Part shown: positions 32,372 through 42,272 of the stretch, piece by piece | Layout: each line of letters starts with the position of its first letter | How positions within the stretch are numbered: position 1 is the first letter of the stretch | Source of the DNA: Amycolatopsis sp. NBC_01480 | GTDB taxonomy: Bacteria; Actinomycetota; Actinomycetes; Mycobacteriales; Pseudonocardiaceae | Direction: 5' to 3' | NCBI RefSeq assembly: GCF_036227205.1 | Contig: NZ_CP109442.1 | Span: 3,906,001 to 3,970,000, forward strand | DNA length: 64,000 nucleotides | Position numbers and translations under genes: made by a program | The notes under the pieces: model-generated | Told to the model about the DNA's origin: nothing | The model's database searches: none | The model's input: the letters and a program-made list of their open reading frames with translations, nothing else

Positions 32372-33595
32372 ATGGGTGCCGAGGTGGTCATCGAAGGTCT
32401 CACGAAGTCCTTCGGCAGGCAGACCATCTGGCGGGACGTGACGCTGACCCTGCCGCCCGGCGAGGTGTCCGCGATGCTCGGCCCGTCGGGAACCGGCAAG
32501 TCCGTGTTCCTGAAGTCGATGATCGGCCTGCTCAAGCCCGACCGCGGGCGCTGCGTGATCAACGGCGTCGACATCGTCACGTGCTCCGAGCGCAAGCTGT
32601 ACGAAGTCCGGAAGCTGTTCGGGGTCCTGTTCCAGGACGGCGCGCTGTTCGGCTCGATGAACCTGTACGACAACGTCGCCTTCCCGCTGCGCGAGCACAC
32701 CAAGAAGTCCGAGACCGAGATCCGCCGCATCGTCAACGAGAAGCTGGAGATGACCGGTCTGGCCGGCGCGGACAAGAAGCTGCCCGGCGAGATCTCCGGC
32801 GGTATGCGCAAGCGCGCCGGCCTCGCGCGGGCACTGGTGCTCGACCCGCAGATCATCCTCGTCGACGAGCCGGACTCCGGCCTCGACCCGGTGCGCACCG
32901 CGTACATCTCGCAGCTGCTGATCGACCTGAACACCCAGATCGACGCGACGATCCTGATCGTCTCCCACAACATCAACCTGGCCCGCACCGTGCCGGACAA
33001 CCTGGGCATGCTGTTCCGCAAGGAACTGGTCATGTTCGGCCCGCGCGAGGTGCTGCTGACCAGTGACGAGCCCGTGGTCGAGCAGTTCCTCAACGGCCGC
33101 AAGCGCGGCCCCATCGGCATGTCCGAGGAGAAGGACACCGCCACGATGGCGCGCGAGGAGGCCGAGGCCGCGGCCGGGCACTCCGACGGCTCGCCGGACG
33201 AGGACATCCGCGGCGTCGTCCCGCAGATGCAGCCCAGCCCCGGCCTGCCGGAGCGCGCGGGCGCCCGCCGCCGGATGGACCGCGTGATGCGGATCCTGCA
33301 CACCCTCCCGCCCGCCGCGCAGGAAGGGATCATCGAGTCCCTCTCGCCGGAGGAGCAGCGGCACTACAACGTCCACCCGAGCCACGGCGCGCCGGTGCCC
33401 GCCCGGCACGGCCTCGGGGACACCCAGCAGATCCCGCGGGTCACCGGCCCGGTGCCCAACCAGCACCACGGCGAGCTGCCGGCCGACCAGGTCGCCCGGA
33501 TCCCGGGCGGCTGGAGCGGCAACCCCGGCAACGCGGGTGAAGCCCCGAGACCCGGCACCGGCTACCCGCCCAGGAACGGGCCAGGTGGCGCGTGA
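32372..33595 (+). CDS. mkl: Mce-associated ABC transporter ATPase (MceG/Mkl, MlaF-like)
   Basis: A 407-residue ATPase that powers Mce lipid import. Start at ATG 32372 after GGAGG, giving the family N terminus MGAEVVIEGLTKSFGRQTIW. Walker A GPSGTGKS is at 37-44, signature ISGGMRKR at 141-148, and Walker B ILVDEPDSGLDP at 162-173. From about residue 250 a 150-residue Pro/Gly-rich hydrophilic tail follows, as in mycobacterial MceG. Its stop overlaps the GTG of the first permease. Here it is first gene of the mce operon, whereas in M. tuberculosis mkl stands alone. Confidence 0.93.
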   Translation: MGAEVVIEGLTKSFGRQTIWRDVTLTLPPGEVSAMLGPSGTGKSVFLKSMIGLLKPDRGRCVINGVDIVTCSERKLYEVRKLFGVLFQDGALFGSMNLYDNVAFPLREHTKKSETEIRRIVNEKLEMTGLAGADKKLPGEISGGMRKRAGLARALVLDPQIILVDEPDSGLDPVRTAYISQLLIDLNTQIDATILIVSHNINLARTVPDNLGMLFRKELVMFGPREVLLTSDEPVVEQFLNGRKRGPIGMSEEKDTATMAREEAEAAAGHSDGSPDEDIRGVVPQMQPSPGLPERAGARRRMDRVMRILHTLPPAAQEGIIESLSPEEQRHYNVHPSHGAPVPARHGLGDTQQIPRVTGPVPNQHHGELPADQVARIPGGWSGNPGNAGEAPRPGTGYPPRNGPGGA

Positions 33596-34389
33596 GCTCC
33601 AACGCGACGCAGGCGAAGAAGATCCCCGGCTACGGCATGCTCCGCGAGACCGGGAACCTGTTCGCCCTCGGCCTGGACATCATCCGGGGCCTGTTCCAGC
33701 GCCCGTTCCAGCTGCGGGAGTTCATCCAGCAGTCGTGGTTCATCGCGAGCGTGACGATCCTGCCGACGGCACTCGTCGCGATCCCGTTCGGCGCGGTCAT
33801 CTCACTGCAGTTCGGCTCGCTCGCACGCCAGCTCGGCGCGCAGTCGTACACCGGCGCGGGCTCGGTGCTCGCCACAGTGCAGCAGGCCAGCCCGCTGGTC
33901 ACCGCGCTGCTGGTGGCCGGCGCGGGCGGCAGCGCGGTCTGCGCGGACATCGGCGCCCGCACCATCCGCGAGGAGATCGACGCGATGGAGGTGCTGGGCG
34001 TCTCCGCGGTCCAGCGCCTGATCGTGCCCCGCGCGCTGGCCATGATGCTGATCGCGTTGCTGCTCAACGGCATGGTCAGCGTCATCGGCGTGCTCGGCGG
34101 CTACTTCTTCAACGTCATCCTCCAGGGCGGCACCCCGGGTGCGTACCTGGCGAGCTTCTCCGCGCTGGCGCAGCTGCCCGACCTCTGGGTCGGTGAGCTG
34201 AAGGCGCTGATCTTCGGGTTCATCGCCGCGGTGGTCGCCGCCTACCGGGGCCTGCACCCGAGCGGCGGCCCGAAGGGCGTCGGGGACGCCGTGAACCAGT
34301 CCGTCGTCATCACCTTCCTGCTGCTGTTCGTCGTGAACTTCGTGATCACGCTGATCTACCTGCAGATCGTGCCCGGAAAGCTGGACTAG
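33592..34389 (+). CDS. yrbEA: YrbE/MlaE permease A of the Mce transporter
   Basis: A 265-residue integral membrane permease of the MlaE family. Typical motifs are REFIQQSWFIASVTILPTAL, then TALLVAGAGGSAVCADIGA and RTIREEIDAMEVLGV (the cytoplasmic coupling helix region), with five or six membrane segments. It pairs with the next gene to form the membrane channel that accepts lipid from the Mce needle. GTG start overlapping the ATPase stop. Confidence 0.94.
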   Translation: MSSNATQAKKIPGYGMLRETGNLFALGLDIIRGLFQRPFQLREFIQQSWFIASVTILPTALVAIPFGAVISLQFGSLARQLGAQSYTGAGSVLATVQQASPLVTALLVAGAGGSAVCADIGARTIREEIDAMEVLGVSAVQRLIVPRALAMMLIALLLNGMVSVIGVLGGYFFNVILQGGTPGAYLASFSALAQLPDLWVGELKALIFGFIAAVVAAYRGLHPSGGPKGVGDAVNQSVVITFLLLFVVNFVITLIYLQIVPGKLD

Positions 34390-34391
34390 CC

Positions 34392-35228
34392 ATGACGTTC
34401 ATCGCGGGGGCCAAGCGGATCGCGAACCGCCCGCTCCAGACCCTGGACACGCTCGGCGACCAGATGTCGTTCTACGGCCGGGCGCTGCTCTGGACGCCGC
34501 GGACGCTGCGCCGCTACATGAAGGAAGTGCTGCGGCTGCTGGCCGAGGTCAGCTTCGGCTCCGGCTCGCTCGCGGTCATCGGCGGCACGGTCGGCGTGAT
34601 GGTCGGCCTGACCCTGTTCACCGGTGTCCTGGTCGGCCTGCAGGGCTACTCGGCGCTGAACTCGATCGGCACCTCGGCGTTCACCGGCTTCCTGACCGCG
34701 TTCTTCAACACCCGCGAGATCGCCCCGCTGGTCGCCGGGCTCGCCTTGAGCGCGACGGTCGGCGCCGGGTTCACCGCGCAGCTCGGCGCGATGCGGATCT
34801 CCGAGGAGATCGACGCGCTCGAGGTGATGGGCGTGCCGAGCCTGCCGTACCTGGTGACCACGCGGATCATCGCCGGCTTCGTCGCGGTGATCCCGCTGTA
34901 CATCATCGGCCTGCTCAGCTCGTATCTCGCCTCGCGGCTGGTCGTTATCTACATCTACAACCAGTCAGCCGGGACCTACGACCATTACTTCGACCTCTTC
35001 CTACCTCCACAGGACGTGTTGTACTCGTTCATCAAGGTGCTGATCTTCAGCGTCTTGATCATTCTTTCGCACTGCTACTTCGGCTACCGGGCCTCCGGCG
35101 GGCCGGCCGGGGTCGGCGTGGCGGTCGGCAAGGCGGTGCGGCTGAGCATCGTCACGGTTTCGATCGTGAACTTCTTCATCGGTTTCGCCATCTGGGGGAC
35201 CGACGTCACGGTGAGGATTGCGGGATGA
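34392..35228 (+). CDS. yrbEB: YrbE/MlaE permease B of the Mce transporter
   Basis: A 278-residue paralogue of the preceding permease. It has FFNTREIAPLVAGLALSATVGAGFTAQLGAMRISEEIDALEVMGV, the same coupling motif, and five to six membrane segments. Two bases separate it from yrbEA, and its TGA overlaps the mceA ATG. It is the heterodimer partner in the permease. Confidence 0.94.
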   Translation: MTFIAGAKRIANRPLQTLDTLGDQMSFYGRALLWTPRTLRRYMKEVLRLLAEVSFGSGSLAVIGGTVGVMVGLTLFTGVLVGLQGYSALNSIGTSAFTGFLTAFFNTREIAPLVAGLALSATVGAGFTAQLGAMRISEEIDALEVMGVPSLPYLVTTRIIAGFVAVIPLYIIGLLSSYLASRLVVIYIYNQSAGTYDHYFDLFLPPQDVLYSFIKVLIFSVLIILSHCYFGYRASGGPAGVGVAVGKAVRLSIVTVSIVNFFIGFAIWGTDVTVRIAG

Positions 35229-36559
35229 TCGCACTACGGCGCAGGCTGCTGGGCCTGCTGCTCGTGGCCCTGCTGGTGGGCGGCATCGCGCTGAGCATCG
35301 CCCTGTACAACAAGTCGTTCACCAGCTTCGTCACCGTGAAGCTCGAGGCCGACAGCATCGGCAACCAGCTGCTCAAGCAGTCGGACGTGAAGGTGCGCGG
35401 GCTGATCGTCGGCTCGGTCGACGACATCGCGGTGACCGGCAACGGCGCCGAGCTGACCCTGCGGCTCGACCCGGCGTCGGCGAAGTTGATCCCGCAGAAC
35501 GTGTCCGCGCGGTTCCTGCCGAAGACGCTGTTCGGCGAGCGGTACGTCTCGCTGCAGATCCCGAAGGACCCGTCCACCAAGACGCTGGCCACCGGCGACG
35601 TGATCCCGCAGGACCGCACGTCCAGCGCGATCGACCTGGAGCAGGCGTTCGAGCACCTGCTGCCGGTGCTGCAGGCGGTGCAGCCGCAGAAGCTTTCGAG
35701 CACGCTCACCGCGATCTCGACCGCGCTGCAGGGCCGCGGCAAGCCGCTCGGCGACACGCTTTCCCAGCTGGGCGACTACATCGGCCAGCTGAACCCGCAC
35801 GAGCCGCAGCTGCAGCACGACCTCAAGGCGCTCGCGCAGTTCTCCGGGAACCTGAGCAACTCCGCGCCGGACCTGGTGCAGAGCCTCGACAACCTGAGCA
35901 CGACCACCCGGACCGTGGTGGACGAGCAGCAGAACCTCTCGAGCCTCTACGGCAGCCTGACCACGGCTTCGCAGGACCTGCAGACGTTCCTGGAGAACAA
36001 CGAGCAGAACATCATCAGCCTGGCCGGCACGGCGCGGCCGACCGCCGAGCTGCTGGCCAAGTACGCGCCCGAGTACCCGTGCGTGATCGGCCAGATGGCG
36101 AAGATGGTGCCGGTGATCGACAAGGCGCTGGGCAAGGGCACGGGCCAGCCGGGCCTGCACGCGACCATCGAGGTGGTGGTCAACCGCGGGCCGTACAAGG
36201 CAGGCCAGGACGAGCCGCGGTTCGACGACAAGCGCGGCCCCCGCTGTTACGACCTGAACCCGGCGCCGAACCCGTTCCCGCAGGACCCGCCGGACGGCGC
36301 GTTCAAGGACGGCACCACGCACACGACCTCCCCCAAGACGGTCGGCGAGGGGCTGAACCCGGCCAACTTCAAGGCCGACGTGGCCAACAGCCTCGGCGGC
36401 GGCGCCGCGGGCGGCAACCCGGCCTACTCGGCCGGTGAGAACGAGTTCCTGTCACAGCTGGTCGGCCCGCAGGTCGGGATGCCGGCGAGCGACTTCCCGG
36501 GCTGGGGCTCACTGCTCGTCGGCCCGCTCTACCGAGGTGCGGAGGTGACGGTCAAGTGA
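35225..36559 (+). CDS. mceA: Mce family protein MceA
   Basis: A 444-residue protein with one N-terminal membrane helix (RRLLGLLLVALLVGGIALSIALY), an MCE/MlaD beta-barrel domain (about 38-125) with SDVKVRGLIVGSVDDIAV and LFGERYVSLQ, and a long helical needle region (about 125-310). The C-terminal domain has cysteines in YPCVIGQM and GPRCYDLNPAPNPFP, as in mycobacterial Mce1A. The six Mce proteins are expected to form a heterohexameric periplasmic tunnel that carries lipids to the YrbE permease. Confidence 0.93.
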   Translation: MIALRRRLLGLLLVALLVGGIALSIALYNKSFTSFVTVKLEADSIGNQLLKQSDVKVRGLIVGSVDDIAVTGNGAELTLRLDPASAKLIPQNVSARFLPKTLFGERYVSLQIPKDPSTKTLATGDVIPQDRTSSAIDLEQAFEHLLPVLQAVQPQKLSSTLTAISTALQGRGKPLGDTLSQLGDYIGQLNPHEPQLQHDLKALAQFSGNLSNSAPDLVQSLDNLSTTTRTVVDEQQNLSSLYGSLTTASQDLQTFLENNEQNIISLAGTARPTAELLAKYAPEYPCVIGQMAKMVPVIDKALGKGTGQPGLHATIEVVVNRGPYKAGQDEPRFDDKRGPRCYDLNPAPNPFPQDPPDGAFKDGTTHTTSPKTVGEGLNPANFKADVANSLGGGAAGGNPAYSAGENEFLSQLVGPQVGMPASDFPGWGSLLVGPLYRGAEVTVK

Positions 36560-37587
36560 GGGGCCTGCTCGCGCCGCTGATCAAGCTGTCGATCTTCGTG
36601 GTGGTCACCGTGCTGTTCACCACGGTGCTCGGCATCAGCATCGCGAACATCAACACCACCAGCACCAACGAGTACTCGGCGCGGTTCACCGACGCGACGC
36701 TGCTGCTGCCCAACGACGACGTCCGCATCGCCGGCGTCCGGGTGGGGCAGGTCAAGGACGTCAAGATCGTGGACAAGCGCCAGGCGCAGGTGGACTTCGA
36801 GGTGGACACCGGGCTCAAGCTGCCCGCCGGGGTCACCGCGCAGATCAAGTTCCGCAACCTGGTCGGCCAGCGTTACGTCTCGCTCGGCGAGGGCAGCAAC
36901 ACCACCGGCGCGATGCTCGCGCCCGGCGGCACCATTCCGCTGGAGCGGACCACGCCGGCCCTGGACCTCACCGAGCTGTTCAACGGGTTCAAGCCGCTGT
37001 TCACCGCGCTGAACCCGGACGACGTCAACAAGCTCTCCTACGAGGTCATCCAGGTCCTGCAGGGCGAGGGCGGCACCGTGGAGAGCCTGCTGTCGCACAC
37101 CGCTTCGCTGACCACCGCGATCGCGGACAAGGACCAGGTCATCGGCGAGGTGATCGACAACCTCAACTCGGTGCTCGACACGGTGAACGCGCACACGCCG
37201 CAGCTGTCCGACCTGATCGTGAAGCTGCAGCAGCTGGTGTCCGGACTGGCCGCGGACCGCAAGCCGATCGGCGACGCGATCCAGGGCCTGGGCAACCTGG
37301 CCACCACGACCGCCGGCCTGCTCGGCGACGCCCGGGCGCCGCTGAAGGACGACATCAGCGCGCTCGGCACGCTCACCAGCCGGCTCGACCAGAACCAGCC
37401 GGACCTCGAGCACTTCATCCAGTTCCTGCCGCAGAAGGTCAGCGCGCTGACCCGCACCGCGGACTACGGCTCGTGGTTCAACTTCTACGCGTGCGAGATG
37501 AAGGGGAGCATTGCCCTGCCTCCGCTGATCAACCAGCCGATCGACGTCCCGCTGCTGCCCTCGAACCGTGAGAGGTGCAGCGGATGA
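36556..37587 (+). CDS. mceB: Mce family protein MceB
   Basis: A 343-residue Mce protein: N-terminal helix (LIKLSIFVVVTVLFTTVLGISI), MCE domain with DDVRIAGVRVGQVKDVKIV and LVGQRYVSLGEG, and an extended helical region. The last 40 residues hold two cysteines (NFYACEMKG and NRERCSG), probably a disulfide. GTG start overlapping mceA, stop overlapping mceC. Confidence 0.93.
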   Translation: MRGLLAPLIKLSIFVVVTVLFTTVLGISIANINTTSTNEYSARFTDATLLLPNDDVRIAGVRVGQVKDVKIVDKRQAQVDFEVDTGLKLPAGVTAQIKFRNLVGQRYVSLGEGSNTTGAMLAPGGTIPLERTTPALDLTELFNGFKPLFTALNPDDVNKLSYEVIQVLQGEGGTVESLLSHTASLTTAIADKDQVIGEVIDNLNSVLDTVNAHTPQLSDLIVKLQQLVSGLAADRKPIGDAIQGLGNLATTTAGLLGDARAPLKDDISALGTLTSRLDQNQPDLEHFIQFLPQKVSALTRTADYGSWFNFYACEMKGSIALPPLINQPIDVPLLPSNRERCSG

Positions 37588-38570
37588 AGTCGTTCCAGAA
37601 ACGCAATCCCGTGCCGATCGCGCTGGTCGGCATCGCGGTGCTCGCGCTCGGCTTCATCGCCGCGCTGAACTCCGACAGCCTGCCGGTCATCGGCGGCGGC
37701 ACCACCTACAGCGCCGAGTTCTCCGAGGCCGCCGGCCTGACCACGGACAACGACGTGCGGGTGGCCGGCGTCAAGGTCGGCAAGGTGTCCGCGATCAAGA
37801 TCGACGGCGCCAGCGTCAAGGTGTCGTTCAAGGTCAAGGACGCCTGGCTCGGCGACAAGACCACGGCGGCGATCAAGATCAAGACGCTGCTCGGCCAGAA
37901 GTACCTGTCGCTCGACCCGCAGGGCGTCGGCACGCTGAACCCCGACCAGACGATCCCGCGGGACCGGACGATGTCGCCGTTCGACGTGCTCGACGCCTTC
38001 CGCGGCCTCTCGCAGACGGTCGACAACATCAACACCGACCAGCTCGCGCAGAGCTTCGACGCGATCACGCAGACCTTCGCGAACACCCCGTCGGACGTGA
38101 AGGGCGCGCTCTCGGGCCTGTCGAAGCTGTCGGACACCATCGCGAAGCGCGACTCGCAGTTGTCGAACCTGCTGGCCAACACCCGTGAGGTGTCGCAGAC
38201 GCTGGTCGACCGCGACGCCGAGGTGACCAAGCTGATCACCGACGGGAACCAGCTGCTGGACGAGGTGTCGAAGCGCGAGCAGGCGATCAGCGCCCTGCTC
38301 GACGGCTCGCGCCAGCTGGCCACGCAGTTGCAGGGCCTGGTGGACGACAACGACAAGCAGCTGGACCCGGTGCTGACGAACCTCGACCAGCTGACCTCGA
38401 TGCTGCAGCGGAACCAGGACTCGCTGGCCCAGGGCATCGCGAAGTTCGCCCCGTTCATCCGGGTGTTCACCAACACCATCGGCACCGGGCACTGGTTCGA
38501 CAACTACATCTGCGGTCTGGTGCTGCCCTCGGTCGGCCCGCTCAACCAAGAGGGGTGTTACTCGAAATGA
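37584..38570 (+). CDS. mceC: Mce family protein MceC
   Basis: A 328-residue Mce protein from the ATG that overlaps the mceB stop. It has an N-terminal helix (PIALVGIAVLALGFIAAL), MCE domain with NDVRVAGVKVGKVSAIKI and LLGQKYLSLDPQG, a coiled-coil-like helical stretch with repeated SQTLVDRDAEVTKL-type segments, and a C-terminal WFDNYICGLVLP with Cys pairing to GCYSK. Part of the transporter needle. Confidence 0.93.
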   Translation: MKSFQKRNPVPIALVGIAVLALGFIAALNSDSLPVIGGGTTYSAEFSEAAGLTTDNDVRVAGVKVGKVSAIKIDGASVKVSFKVKDAWLGDKTTAAIKIKTLLGQKYLSLDPQGVGTLNPDQTIPRDRTMSPFDVLDAFRGLSQTVDNINTDQLAQSFDAITQTFANTPSDVKGALSGLSKLSDTIAKRDSQLSNLLANTREVSQTLVDRDAEVTKLITDGNQLLDEVSKREQAISALLDGSRQLATQLQGLVDDNDKQLDPVLTNLDQLTSMLQRNQDSLAQGIAKFAPFIRVFTNTIGTGHWFDNYICGLVLPSVGPLNQEGCYSK

Positions 38571-39745
38571 CCGACACCCGCTTCGGCCAGTCCCTCACCC
38601 GCGGCTTCACCATCGCGATCGTGCTCGCGCTGGTGGTCGCCGGCGGGCTCTGGTGGACGCTCAAGGACGCCGGGCGCACCCACCTGACCGCGTACTTCTC
38701 CGGCGCGGTCGGCCTGTACGAGGGCAACAGCGTGCGGATGCTCGGCGTGGACATGGGCACCGTCACCAAGATCCAGCCGATGGGCAACCAGGTCCGGGTC
38801 GACCTCGAGTACGACCGCTCGATCCCGGTGCCCGCCGACGCGAAGGCGCTGATCGTGGCGCCGTCGCTGGTCAGCGACCGCTACGTGCAGCTGGCCCCGG
38901 CGTACACCGGCGGCCCGCAGATCTCCGACGGCGCCGTGATCCCGTTGAGCCGCACCGAGGTGCCGCTGGAGGTCGACCAGCTCGCCGCCAGCCTGGCGAA
39001 GGTGAGCGAGACGCTCGGACCCAACGGCGCCAACAAAAACGGCTCGCTCTCGGACCTGCTGAACACCGCGGCGAAGAACCTCGACGGCAACGGCCAGGCC
39101 CTGCACGACACGATCACCAAGCTGGGCCAGGCCTCCGGCACGCTGGCGGGCAACAAGGACGACCTGTTCCAGACCGTGCAGAACCTGGGCCAGTTCTCCC
39201 AGACGCTGGTGAACAGCGACGGCCAGGTGCGCCAGTTCGAGAGCCAGCTGGCCGACGTCAGCGGTTATCTGGCCGGGGAGAAGGACAATCTCGCCGCCAC
39301 GGTGCAGCAGCTGGGCACGACGCTGACCTCGGTGCAGAGCTTCATCGAGCAGAACCGCGGCCGGCTGAAGTCCAATGTGGACAAGCTGGCCAGCGTCACC
39401 AAGGTGCTGGTCGACCAGCGCAGCGCGCTCGCCGAGATCCTCGACGTCGCGCCCGTCGGCCTGTCGAACCTGGTGAACGTCTACAACGGCTCGTCCGGCA
39501 CGCTCGACGCCCGGCCGAACCTGAACGAGCTGACCGCGCCGCCGCTGGTGATGGTCTGCAACCTGCTCAAGCAGACCGCCGCCACCAAGGCTCTGCTCGG
39601 CAGCGCGTGCGACGGCGTCGCCGGCGTGGTCGACGGGCTGGTGCCGCTGCCGTCGACGGCGCAGGTGCTGCAGTCGCTGGAGAACGGCAAGCTGCCACCA
39701 CTGCCGCTCCCGCTCGCGGGCCAGGTCTACGGGACGGGGAGCTGA
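38567..39745 (+). CDS. mceD: Mce family protein MceD
   Basis: A 392-residue Mce protein: N-terminal helix (GFTIAIVLALVVAGGLWWTL), MCE domain with GNSVRMLGVDMGTVTKIQP and LVSDRYVQLAP, then a long helical region with many Gln/Asn/Leu heptads. A Cys pair lies in VMVCNLLKQTAATKALLGSACDG. Start overlaps mceC; the lipoprotein gene follows two bases after its stop. Confidence 0.93.
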   Translation: MTDTRFGQSLTRGFTIAIVLALVVAGGLWWTLKDAGRTHLTAYFSGAVGLYEGNSVRMLGVDMGTVTKIQPMGNQVRVDLEYDRSIPVPADAKALIVAPSLVSDRYVQLAPAYTGGPQISDGAVIPLSRTEVPLEVDQLAASLAKVSETLGPNGANKNGSLSDLLNTAAKNLDGNGQALHDTITKLGQASGTLAGNKDDLFQTVQNLGQFSQTLVNSDGQVRQFESQLADVSGYLAGEKDNLAATVQQLGTTLTSVQSFIEQNRGRLKSNVDKLASVTKVLVDQRSALAEILDVAPVGLSNLVNVYNGSSGTLDARPNLNELTAPPLVMVCNLLKQTAATKALLGSACDGVAGVVDGLVPLPSTAQVLQSLENGKLPPLPLPLAGQVYGTGS

Positions 39746-39747
39746 TC

Positions 39748-40974
39748 GTGAAGCGACTCACGAAGTTCGCCGGCGCCGGGGTGGTCACCACGGTGTCCGC
39801 GCTGGTGCTGAGCGGCTGCGGGTTCAGCGGCATCTACGACGTGCCGCTGCCCGGCGGCGCCGACCTCGGCAGCCACCCGTACACGGTGAAGGTGCAGTTC
39901 CAGGACGTGCTCGACCTCGTGCCGCAGGCCGGTGTGAAGGTGAACGAGGTGCCGGTGGGGCGCGTCGAGTCGATCGGGCTGACGCCGGACCACTGGCACG
40001 CCGAAGTGACCCTGAAGGTCAACGGCGACGTGAAGCTCCCGGCGAACGCGCTGGCGAACGTGAAGCAGTCGAGCCTGCTCGGCGAGAAGTACGTGGAGCT
40101 GTCCTCGCCCGGCGGCACCGAGGCACAGGGGCAGCTGGCGGACAACGCCACCATCCCGCTCGCCCGCACCGGCCGTGACGTCGAGGTGGAAGAGGTGCTC
40201 GGCGCGCTGTCGCTGCTGCTCAACGGCGGTGGTGTGGCGCAGCTGAACACCATCACCAAGGAGCTGAACAACGCGACGGCCGGCAAGGAGCCGGACATCA
40301 AGGCGCTGCTGGACAACGCCAACGAGCTGGTGACCAACCTCGACCAGCAGTCGTCGAACATCACGCGCGCGCTCGACGGGCTGAACCGGCTTTCGATGAC
40401 CCTCAAGGACCAGAAGGACAAGCTGGTCGGCGCCGTCGACAACCTCGGCCCCGGCCTCGGCGTGCTGGAGCAGCAACGCGGCCAGCTCGTGACGATGCTG
40501 AACGCGCTGAACAACCTCTCCGGCGTCGCGACCGACACGGTCAACAAGAGCAAGGCGGACCTCGTGGCCGACCTCAAGGCCCTCACCCCGACGCTGCAGA
40601 AGCTCGGCGAGGCGGGCAACGACCTGCCGAAGGCGCTGCAGATCCTGCTGACGTTCCCGTTCAGCGACCAGGCCTACGACGACGTGAAGGGCGACTACTT
40701 CAACCTCTTCGCGAAGGTCGACCTGAATCTGAAGGACATCATCGACAACCTCGGCAGCAGCCGGCAGAACGGGCTGTCCGGGATCCTGCCGGTGCCCGGC
40801 CTGACCGGCGGGGTCAGCGGCACACCGGGGAACCAGGCGCCGCCGTTGCCGATCCCGGGCCAGACCGGTTCGGGCTCGCAGCCGAACGCCTCCGGCGGAC
40901 AGGGCGGCGGGCAGCCACAGCAGCAGAGCGGTCTCACGGGCCTGTTCGGCCTGCTTTCGGGAGGGGCGGGCTGA
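39748..40974 (+). CDS. mceE: Mce family lipoprotein MceE
   Basis: A 408-residue Mce protein with a lipoprotein signal instead of a plain anchor; the lipobox LSGC places the lipidated residue at Cys24. The MCE domain has PQAGVKVNEVPVGRVESIGL and LLGEKYVELSSPGG. A helical region follows, then a Gly/Pro/Gln-rich tail. MceE-type lipoproteins occupy the fifth position of mce operons. GTG start; its TGA shares one base with the mceF ATG. Confidence 0.94.
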   Translation: MKRLTKFAGAGVVTTVSALVLSGCGFSGIYDVPLPGGADLGSHPYTVKVQFQDVLDLVPQAGVKVNEVPVGRVESIGLTPDHWHAEVTLKVNGDVKLPANALANVKQSSLLGEKYVELSSPGGTEAQGQLADNATIPLARTGRDVEVEEVLGALSLLLNGGGVAQLNTITKELNNATAGKEPDIKALLDNANELVTNLDQQSSNITRALDGLNRLSMTLKDQKDKLVGAVDNLGPGLGVLEQQRGQLVTMLNALNNLSGVATDTVNKSKADLVADLKALTPTLQKLGEAGNDLPKALQILLTFPFSDQAYDDVKGDYFNLFAKVDLNLKDIIDNLGSSRQNGLSGILPVPGLTGGVSGTPGNQAPPLPIPGQTGSGSQPNASGGQGGGQPQQQSGLTGLFGLLSGGAG

Positions 40975-42236
40975 TGCTGCTGCGCAAGACGAAGTTCCAG
41001 CTGGTGGCGTTCGCGATCATCTCGATCGTGGCGCTGGTGTACGCGCTGATCCGGTTCGCCGGCCTCGGCACGGTGTTCGGCAGCAGCGGCTACACGGTGA
41101 AGCTCGAGCTCAACGAATCGGGCGGCATCTTCACCAACGCCGAAGTGACCTACCGCGGCTTCAACGTCGGCCGCGTCGGGCCGCTGCGGCTGACCCAGAC
41201 CGGGCTCGAAGCGGACCTCAACATCGATCCGTCGGCGCCGCAGGTGCCCTCGAACCTCGCTGTGGTGGTCGCGAACCGGTCCGCGGTCGGCGAGCAGTAC
41301 GTGGACCTGCAGCCGAAGGTGGACAGCGGCCCGTACCTGGCGGCGGGCTCGGTGATCCCGGCGGCGAAGACGTCCACTCCGGTGAGCACCGACCAGCTGC
41401 TCTCGGACCTCGACTCGCTCGCCGCTTCGGTGCCGACGGACTCGCTGCGCACCGTCGTCGACGAGTCCTACGACGCGTTCCGCGGCACCGGCGGCGACCT
41501 GCAGACGTTGCTGGACACCGCGCGCAGCTTCACCACCACGGCGCAGCAGTACCTGCCGCAGACCGTCAACCTGCTGGACGCCGGCGGCCAGGTGCTGGAC
41601 ACGCAGAACCACGAGGCCGCCAACTTCGCCGACTTCTCGAAGAGCCTCAACGAGCTGACCGGCACGCTGAAGAACTCGGACCCGCAGCTGCGCAAGCTGA
41701 TCGGCATCACGCCGCAGGTGGCGAACCAGATCACCCAGGTGATCACCGAGACCGGGCCCGGTCTGGGCGCCCTGGTGGCGAACCTGCTGACCACGGCCAA
41801 CCTCACCGTGACCCGCCTCGACGGCATCGAGCAGGGCCTGGTGACCTACCCGGCGCTGGCGGCCGCGGGGCCCAGCGTCGCGCCGGGCGACGGCACCGCG
41901 CACCTCGGGCTGGTGCTCAACCTGTTCAACCCGCCCTCGTGCACCAAGGGTTATCTGCCGTACAGCCAGTACCGCACCGGGGCGGACCTCGCGACGCGGC
42001 CGGCGGACGACAACGCCTACTGCGCCGAGCCGAAGGGCAGCCCGATCAACGTCCGCGGCTCCCAGAACGCGCCGTACAACGGTGTTCCGGTCGCGCCGTC
42101 ACAGCAGGACGTGAACAACAACGCCGGCCGGCCCGCGCAGGAGCTGCAGGACCAGCGCGACGCGCAGGTGCCGGGCGTAGCGGGGAGCCCGGGTGTCTCG
42201 TTGAACAGCCTGGGAGCGTTGCTCGGGCTCGGCTGA
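40974..42236 (+). CDS. mceF: Mce family protein MceF
   Basis: A 420-residue Mce protein: N-terminal helix (FQLVAFAIISIVALVYALI), MCE domain with NAEVTYRGFNVGRVGPLRL and AVGEQYVDLQP, helical needle, and a C-terminal region with cysteines in NPPSCTKGYLPY and DNAYCAEPKG. This tail, with PINVRGSQNAPYNG, matches the MceF subclass. Last Mce subunit of the operon. Confidence 0.93.
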   Translation: MLLRKTKFQLVAFAIISIVALVYALIRFAGLGTVFGSSGYTVKLELNESGGIFTNAEVTYRGFNVGRVGPLRLTQTGLEADLNIDPSAPQVPSNLAVVVANRSAVGEQYVDLQPKVDSGPYLAAGSVIPAAKTSTPVSTDQLLSDLDSLAASVPTDSLRTVVDESYDAFRGTGGDLQTLLDTARSFTTTAQQYLPQTVNLLDAGGQVLDTQNHEAANFADFSKSLNELTGTLKNSDPQLRKLIGITPQVANQITQVITETGPGLGALVANLLTTANLTVTRLDGIEQGLVTYPALAAAGPSVAPGDGTAHLGLVLNLFNPPSCTKGYLPYSQYRTGADLATRPADDNAYCAEPKGSPINVRGSQNAPYNGVPVAPSQQDVNNNAGRPAQELQDQRDAQVPGVAGSPGVSLNSLGALLGLG

Positions 42237-42272
42237 CATGGATTTGATGACCGTTACCTACTCTGGAGCGTT